Positions 13,469-13,491 of a DNA stretch of 13,491 nucleotides are shown piece by piece. Each line of letters begins with the position of its first letter. Within the stretch, counting starts at the first letter, position 1. This stretch comes from an uncultured Collinsella sp. Its GTDB lineage: Bacteria > Actinomycetota > Coriobacteriia > Coriobacteriales > Coriobacteriaceae. The position numbers and the translations under genes were made by a program. Under the pieces are notes generated by a model. That model was given only the letters and a program-made list of their open reading frames with translations. It did no database searches and was not told where the DNA came from. The stretch lies in contig UQUD01000052.1 in assembly GCA_900544225.1 (NCBI GenBank), forward strand, positions 1 through 13,491, in the 5' to 3' direction.

Positions 13469-13491
13469 AAAGATAGGAGCCCCCGCTCGTG
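13407..13491 (+). other. Open +1 frame at window end, possible continuation or start of a downstream gene
   Basis: The +1 frame relative to the beta-helix gene is open from 13401 to the window end, with ATGs at 13407 and 13446 (the latter giving MTQSEGTKKIGAPAR). Neither has a clear ribosome site. A GTG at 13489 lies nine bases after AGGAG (13475-13479). Any of these could start the next gene, or the frame could be the continuation of the beta-helix protein after a frameshift. The window is too short to tell. Confidence 0.2.

Noticed and set aside
1..13491. tRNA, rRNA, CRISPR array, transposase or phage genes
   Set aside because: I looked on both strands and saw no T-loop or acceptor pairing, no regularly spaced repeats, and no recombinase or phage motifs.

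Overview
The window looks like a chromosomal segment of a GC-rich gut actinobacterium of the class Coriobacteriia, most plausibly Collinsella or a close relative. This is inferred from gene content and codon style (a bile-salt-hydrolase-type enzyme, an HTH-AlaA fusion, a 24-residue-repeat beta-helix surface protein), not from a database match. There are ten protein genes in full or part, no rRNA, tRNA, CRISPR or insertion sequence, and no gene-free stretch longer than about 250 bases.

Layout. 1-625 (-): a MarR-like winged-helix protein with an acidic N-terminus and an RGG-type tail, cut by the window edge. 778-2193 (-): a 14-TM-type DHA2 drug efflux permease. 2399-2809 (+): a short peptide-deformylase-like protein. 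2884-4404 (-): an XRE-type HTH domain fused to an AlaA-type aminotransferase, behind a four-copy operator array. 4567-5424 (-) and 5543-6454 (+): a LysR regulator divergent from an EamA/DMT permease. 6594-8843 (+): the Kup potassium transporter. 8923-9888 (-): a choloylglycine/bile salt hydrolase. 10134-10553 (-): a second, differently degenerate deformylase-like protein. 10747-12060 (+): an NCS2/AzgA-type purine permease with a strong terminator. 12266-13468 (+): a secreted beta-helix-repeat protein.

Most genes are single units separated by hairpin terminators, with transporters and their likely regulators in pairs. The most unusual content is in the control regions and in the deformylase pair. 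The hydrolase Shine-Dalgarno is buried in a 10-bp stem, and the 250 bases upstream carry a 109-bp imperfect palindrome whose arms have a third competing copy plus a strand-specific terminator. The HTH-aminotransferase has an internal start with a strong ribosome binding site that would give a free aminotransferase of 405 residues, the length I recall for E. coli AlaA. One deformylase-like protein lacks the motif-I glutamine, the other lacks the HEXXH glutamate. All functional statements rest on motif reading without database searches.
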